8,506 bases of DNA, taken from positions 1 to 8,506 of the forward strand of contig JAIKWN010000124.1 in the NCBI GenBank assembly GCA_024684665.1. The letters run 5' to 3'. The position numbers and the translations under genes are program-made. The DNA comes from Clostridiales bacterium (lineage in GTDB: Bacteria > Bacillota_A > Clostridia > Christensenellales > Aristaeellaceae). Positions 4,941 through 8,506 of this stretch are shown here, piece after piece (within the stretch, counting starts at the first letter, position 1; the number at the start of each line of letters is the position of its first letter). Under the pieces are notes generated by a model. That model did not search any database. It was not told the DNA's origin and saw nothing but the letters and a program-made list of their open reading frames with translations.

Positions 4941-7247
4941 TCAGCGCGCTTCCCCGCGGCGTGTCCGTGCGAGCAGGAAGAAGAGAAGCAGGAAGCCGAG
5001 GAGGCTCGCGCCTTCCGATATACGCCAGGAGACGGGCTCGGAAAACCAGACGTGGACGCGCACCGCTTCCCCGCCGGGGATTTCCGTCAGGCGGGCACGG
5101 TTGTTGGTCCCCCGCGTGACGCGGATCGTGCCCTTTCCTTCGATCTCCGCGCGGTAGCCGGGATAGTACAGAACCGGCAGCTCAACGTGGGCGGCGCCGG
5201 TGGGCAGGAGGATCCCGAAGCGCAGGTCGTTTCCGTGCTTTTCATAGTCGGTCACGACGGCTTCCTCTCCTTTGGTCACGAGGATTTCCCCGGGAGCGAG
5301 GGCGGTTTTCTCTGTGGCAAAATAGGTGTACTCAAACTGGCCGACGCGCGTGTCAACATACCCAGTCCGGGTCAGGATGGGCTCGTCCTGCACAAAGCAC
5401 TGCATGGTGTAGCCGGCGGTGACGACGGAGAGTACGAACAGCATGGCAAGCCCGACGGGCTCATATCGGGGATGGGAGAGATAGCCCTTCGCCGAGACGA
5501 TGACGAGCAGCGGAACCGCAATGCTGACCAGCCGCCAGGGGAACTGAAGCTGCATGAAGAAGGTGGAGAAGGGGCGGGGGAGGCTGACGGCCCGGGCCCA
5601 CGGGAAGAATTCCGTGGCGCCTAGGAGCGCGAGCGCGCCGAGGAGGAGCAGCCGCCGACAGAGCTTCCCATCGGTTTGTACAGAATCTGACGCCTTCCCG
5701 TCGTTCCGATAGACCTGAAGCAGAAGCAGGGCACAGCCAAGAAGCAGCGCGAGCCCGGGGACGACGCCGATGGTGTAGGCGAAATCCTCGCGCTCCGGCG
5801 CGATGGTCCCGTTGTTCCCGGAGAGGATGACGAGGTAGGAGCCGAGCTTCAGCACGTGCTGCGAAGCGTCGAGGACGACGCTGGTGGAGACGCCCTCTTT
5901 GAGATACGACAGCATCGGGACGAAGAAGCAGAGTGTGCAGAGGACGGTGAGCGCGGCGGCGAGGAGGATCGAAAGGATCCGCCGGGGTTCGCGCAGCAGG
6001 CGCGGCAGGGAGAGCAGCGCGGCGAGCGAGCAGAAGAAAACGGCGAAGAGCGTGGAGATCAGGTGGTTGAGCGCGATGCCCGTCATGGCGGCGCAGAGCA
6101 GCGGCCACTTCTTCTCGTCCCGCTCCAGGACCTCCGCCATCGCGAGAATGAGCGGCGGGAAGAAGAGCATCGCGAGGCTCTCCCCGTAGGTGGCCCGCAC
6201 GTAGAGGTTGACGAGGCGGTAGATCGAGAGCGTGTAGAGGATCGAAGCGCCAAGAGCCGTTTTCCGTTCGCCCGTCAGCCGGTGCACGCAGGCGTAGCAG
6301 GAGAAGGCAACAAGGAGGTTGATCGCCATCAGGAAGACCCGGAGGCTGTCCGCCAGGGATACGCCGAGGTTGCGGAGCAGGGCGGGAAAGTACAGGAAGA
6401 GGTCCGGATAGAAGACGCCTGCGGCGTAGCCGTATCCCTGTAGGGTGGAGGCGTGGATGCGCGCGGGGAACTGTCCGGCGCGCAAAACGGAGGCGATGCC
6501 CTCGATGCGGTTCAGGTGGAAGAGAAGGTCGTGCCCTTCCTGCAGACCATCCCAGAGCAGGGGCATGGAGGCGAAAAGAGCCGCACAGACCAGGATAAAG
6601 GCGTCCCGCCTGCGGGCCGCGCCCCGCGGGGTGGCGTCATACGAGAGATGCAGGAGGAAGGACAACACGAGCCCGAGGAGCACGGCGTAGACCATGAGAT
6701 CCGCGGAAAAGGGGATATGTGTAATCCTGCGTACAGTGAGGGTGCGGAGGCGGGTCCCCTCCGGGAGATCGGCGGAGAAGCGGACATGCTCCGCGCTGTC
6801 CGTCAGGGAGAAGCGGAAGGAGGCGGACTGCTTTTTTCCCGCGGGCATTTCGGCGGGTTCCCCTCGGAGGAAGCGCTGCCGCCCGCAGGAGACGGCGCGG
6901 ATGGAGAACGCGGTGCCCGTGTCGTAGGTCAGGACCGCCTCGTAATCCCCCCACATGAGGTTGAATCCTTCGGGATCCGAAAAGGGAAGTGTGTCGGCAT
7001 ACTCGTTCTCCGTGACTTCCGCGCCCCAGAGCCCCTTCGCGGTCCTCTCTTCCGCGGCCTTTCTCTCCCTTGCCATCATGGCGGCGTAATCCGCCTCCCG
7101 GCGCGCGGTTTCTTCCTCGCTCTGGAAGACGGAAGAAAGCGCCTCCCCGGAGAGGGCGGCGGAATACTCGTCCCGGTCAGTATAGACGAAGACCAGGGCG
7201 AAGAGAAGGAGCCAGAGCAAAAGGTAAGGGGTGAGTTTCTGCCTCAT
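4941..7247 (-). CDS. Polytopic membrane protein, PTPS-related/GT-C-like
   Basis: Predicted 768 residues from the ATG at 7247 (MRQKLTPYLLLW), chosen because GGAGG lies eight nt upstream (7256-7260); an in-frame ATG at 7307 has no such site and would put 20 polar residues before the first membrane segment. TM1 is residues ~8-22, followed by a ~160-residue extracytoplasmic domain with a charged helical start (44-72). From ~183 on there are many membrane segments, ending with one just before the basic tail ARTRRGEAR. The first large loop contains GHDLLFHLNRIEGIASVL, G-Q-F-P-A-R and GYGYAAGVFYPDLFLYFPAL (238-290), the signature I associate with the '6-pyruvoyl-tetrahydropterin synthase related' membrane family and YfhO-like proteins. 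D240 sits where GT-C glycosyltransferases keep a catalytic acid. A role in surface glycan assembly is inferred; substrate unknown. Confidence 0.75.
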   Translation of the reverse strand: MRQKLTPYLLLWLLLFALVFVYTDRDEYSAALSGEALSSVFQSEEETARREADYAAMMARERKAAEERTAKGLWGAEVTENEYADTLPFSDPEGFNLMWGDYEAVLTYDTGTAFSIRAVSCGRQRFLRGEPAEMPAGKKQSASFRFSLTDSAEHVRFSADLPEGTRLRTLTVRRITHIPFSADLMVYAVLLGLVLSFLLHLSYDATPRGAARRRDAFILVCAALFASMPLLWDGLQEGHDLLFHLNRIEGIASVLRAGQFPARIHASTLQGYGYAAGVFYPDLFLYFPALLRNLGVSLADSLRVFLMAINLLVAFSCYACVHRLTGERKTALGASILYTLSIYRLVNLYVRATYGESLAMLFFPPLILAMAEVLERDEKKWPLLCAAMTGIALNHLISTLFAVFFCSLAALLSLPRLLREPRRILSILLAAALTVLCTLCFFVPMLSYLKEGVSTSVVLDASQHVLKLGSYLVILSGNNGTIAPEREDFAYTIGVVPGLALLLGCALLLLQVYRNDGKASDSVQTDGKLCRRLLLLGALALLGATEFFPWARAVSLPRPFSTFFMQLQFPWRLVSIAVPLLVIVSAKGYLSHPRYEPVGLAMLFVLSVVTAGYTMQCFVQDEPILTRTGYVDTRVGQFEYTYFATEKTALAPGEILVTKGEEAVVTDYEKHGNDLRFGILLPTGAAHVELPVLYYPGYRAEIEGKGTIRVTRGTNNRARLTEIPGGEAVRVHVWFSEPVSWRISEGASLLGFLLLFFLLARTRRGEAR

Positions 7248-7302
7248 ATTCAAATCCTCCGCGGAGTGAACGCGCATGGTTTTCTGATCCGTTATCCCCG
7301 CA

Positions 7303-7331
7303 AGCATATCATAAAACGGCGGCTTCTACAA
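7303..7331 (-). promoter_or_regulatory. Possible promoter of the membrane protein/hydrolase operon
   Basis: On the minus strand TTGTAG (7326-7331) is followed after 17 bp by TATGCT (7303-7308), preceded by TG one base upstream (extended -10). Each box matches four of six consensus bases. The position, about 55 bp before the ATG at 7247 and downstream of the terminator of the preceding gene, is suitable. The match is modest and chance agreement is possible. Confidence 0.3.
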
Positions 7332-7386
7332 TCATTTTCCGCCGCTTCGGGGAAATGGGAAGCCGTCGGGTCCCCCCGTGAAAGAA

Positions 7387-7411
7387 CATCCCCTCCGGTG
7401 CGGAGGGGATG
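7387..7411 (-). terminator. Intrinsic terminator of the FMN/rhodanese gene
   Basis: CATCCCCTCCG (7387-7397) and CGGAGGGGATG (7401-7411) form a perfect 11-bp stem with a three-base loop. On the minus strand it is followed by TTCTTTC. It lies 27 bp past the stop codon at 7439, so it separates this gene from the membrane protein operon downstream. Confidence 0.8.
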
Positions 7412-7438
7412 ACATATCCATGGGGCGCTGTGCCTGGT

Positions 7439-8506
7439 TTACTTGGGCGAAACGCGGGTCAGGCCTTCGAAAGCGTACGTAGCGTTCACCGCGATTTCCG
7501 GGGTGTCGGTCACGATGTCCCGGTACTCCGCGCCGGCGTAGTGCGCCATGCCGCCGATGTTGTAAACCTTGCTCATATCCCAGCCGCGGGCGCTCAGGAG
7601 CTTCATCATCTGGTTTACACGGCCGCCGGACTGGCACATGAGGAAGATGGTTTTGCCCTTCGGGAAGAGGGCTTCCAGCAGCTCGTCGGATTCCGCGTAG
7701 ACCGGGATCGGATCATCCACCGTACCGCCGAAGAGTTGCGGCAGGGAAGCGTCGTTCGCCGCGTCCGCGTTGAAGATGAGCGCGAAGTAGGGGATGCACT
7801 CGAAGTTGCGCAGATGCTTTTTCGCGTAGTCGGTATAGTCGCGCAGGTCGATGTATTTGACGTCCGTGCGGCCAAGGTACTGCCTCAGGTTCTCACTGTT
7901 GATGGCGGAGCAGGTGGGGCCGAAGTTGCCGGGTTCGCAGACCGTCTCCGTCGGGTCGTCCTTGTTCGCCTGGTAGGTCTTCGTGGTATCCACCGGAGCG
8001 GGGAGTTCGATTTCGCCGGAAGCCACTGCGGCGGCTGCGGCAGCCGCGACAGCCGCTTTCTTCGCCTCGAAGACGGTGCGCATCTCCAGCGCTTTGGTGT
8101 CTCCGTCGAAGAAGGAGTCGGTGGCGTGATAGGCGAAGAGGGCCTGTACGATGCGCAGGATGTTGTTGGAGGAAACGGTGGCGCCGGTGAAAGCGTCGAC
8201 CGTGAGGTCAGCGCGGCCTTCGCCCTCCGCGTAATCTGCGAAGTCGTCGATGGTGCTGCAGCCCATCAGCTGGCCGTAGGTCTTGCCGATGTAGTAGGGA
8301 ATCATTTCGGCCTTTACCTTTTCATAGGTGGCGTTCGGCGCGGTGGGCGGCGGGTTGCTGTCGCCCCAGAAGCCGCCCAGGTAATGCCCGGTGGAGTCGG
8401 CATCGAAGCTGAGCGTCCGGATGGCCGCATCCTCGATCTTGCCGGAGGAGGGCGTGGTCAGTTCCACATAGGCGGTGGACCAGACGTTCACGTCCGCGCT
8501 GCGGCA
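7439..8506 (-). CDS. FMN-binding domain-rhodanese fusion protein, 5' end outside window
   Basis: Partial gene: the frame is open to the window edge, giving 355 visible residues; a GTG at 8491 is internal-looking and not the likely start. Visible residues ~1-125 end an FMN_bind domain (as in NqrC/RnfG): the motif D104-A-F-T-G-A-T110-V-S-S carries the Thr that ApbE normally links covalently to FMN. A linker with a nine-residue near-pure Ala run (A154 region) and PAPVDTTKTYQ follows. Residues ~200-335 form a rhodanese domain: YIDLRDYTDYAKKHLRNF, then the active loop C291-Q-S-G-G-R296, then GWDMSKVYNIGGM. Known FMN_bind proteins work outside the cytoplasmic membrane, so an exported flavin-plus-sulfur-transfer or redox protein is likely. 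The catalytic Cys is present, so sulfurtransferase-type chemistry is possible. Partner and substrate are unknown; ApbE is not in the window. Confidence 0.85.
   Translation of the reverse strand, partial: CRSADVNVWSTAYVELTTPSSGKIEDAAIRTLSFDADSTGHYLGGFWGDSNPPPTAPNATYEKVKAEMIPYYIGKTYGQLMGCSTIDDFADYAEGEGRADLTVDAFTGATVSSNNILRIVQALFAYHATDSFFDGDTKALEMRTVFEAKKAAVAAAAAAAVASGEIELPAPVDTTKTYQANKDDPTETVCEPGNFGPTCSAINSENLRQYLGRTDVKYIDLRDYTDYAKKHLRNFECIPYFALIFNADAANDASLPQLFGGTVDDPIPVYAESDELLEALFPKGKTIFLMCQSGGRVNQMMKLLSARGWDMSKVYNIGGMAHYAGAEYRDIVTDTPEIAVNATYAFEGLTRVSPK

Noticed and set aside
4791..5624. 277-codon plus-strand frame
   Set aside because: Antisense to the end of the membrane protein gene; composition is Gly/Glu/Arg-biased without domain features.
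6453..7412. 319-codon plus-strand frame
   Set aside because: Antisense to the membrane protein start and runs through a perfect terminator stem at 7387-7411.

Overview
The window looks like chromosomal DNA from a gut- or rumen-type Bacillota (class Clostridia). The evidence is a BspA-like leucine-rich-repeat surface protein, a WYL regulator, Gram-positive-style ribosome binding sites (GGAGG) and sigma-A promoter, and a glyceraldehyde-3-phosphate dehydrogenase tail of clostridial type. No gene here identifies a genus. Base composition changes along the window: roughly 1-1580 is moderately AT-rich, about 3480-8506 is clearly GC-rich, and the stretch between is a patchwork.

Left part (1-1578, + strand): the 3' end of a surface LRR protein, then a complete WYL-domain transcriptional regulator. 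The leader of the regulator carries three copies of GTTGTTC spaced exactly 31 bp apart.

Middle part (about 1600-3420): a graveyard of gene fragments. In order it holds the C-terminal codons of a gap (GAPDH) gene; a set of GGTAYGAYAA-like repeats, one of which is the WYDN codons of the gap fragment; the first third or less of a tyrosine-recombinase-like gene behind a hairpin that buries its ribosome binding site; a short antisense remnant that resembles the start of an AbiEii-type nucleotidyltransferase toxin; a complete XRE-family regulator (probable antitoxin) with a consensus promoter inside a palindrome; an unrecognised frameshifted remnant; and the last codons of an FtsK/SpoIIIE-like DNA translocase. 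Several neighbours are joined at truncation points, so repeated insertion and deletion is the likely history.

Right part (3418-8506, - strand): an intact GC-rich block. A bidirectional terminator closes it on the left. It encodes, in transcription order, an exported protein joining a covalent FMN-binding domain to a rhodanese domain (5' end outside the window) with its own terminator, then a likely two-gene operon of a large polytopic membrane protein (PTPS-related/GT-C-like) and a cytosolic class C beta-lactamase-fold serine hydrolase.

The most interesting material is the middle part: the recurrent GGTAYGAYAA motif shared with the gap fragment, next to a recombinase remnant, and the toxin-antitoxin locus that seems to have lost its toxin. 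I see no CRISPR array, rRNA or tRNA. I did not find a complete new multi-gene system.
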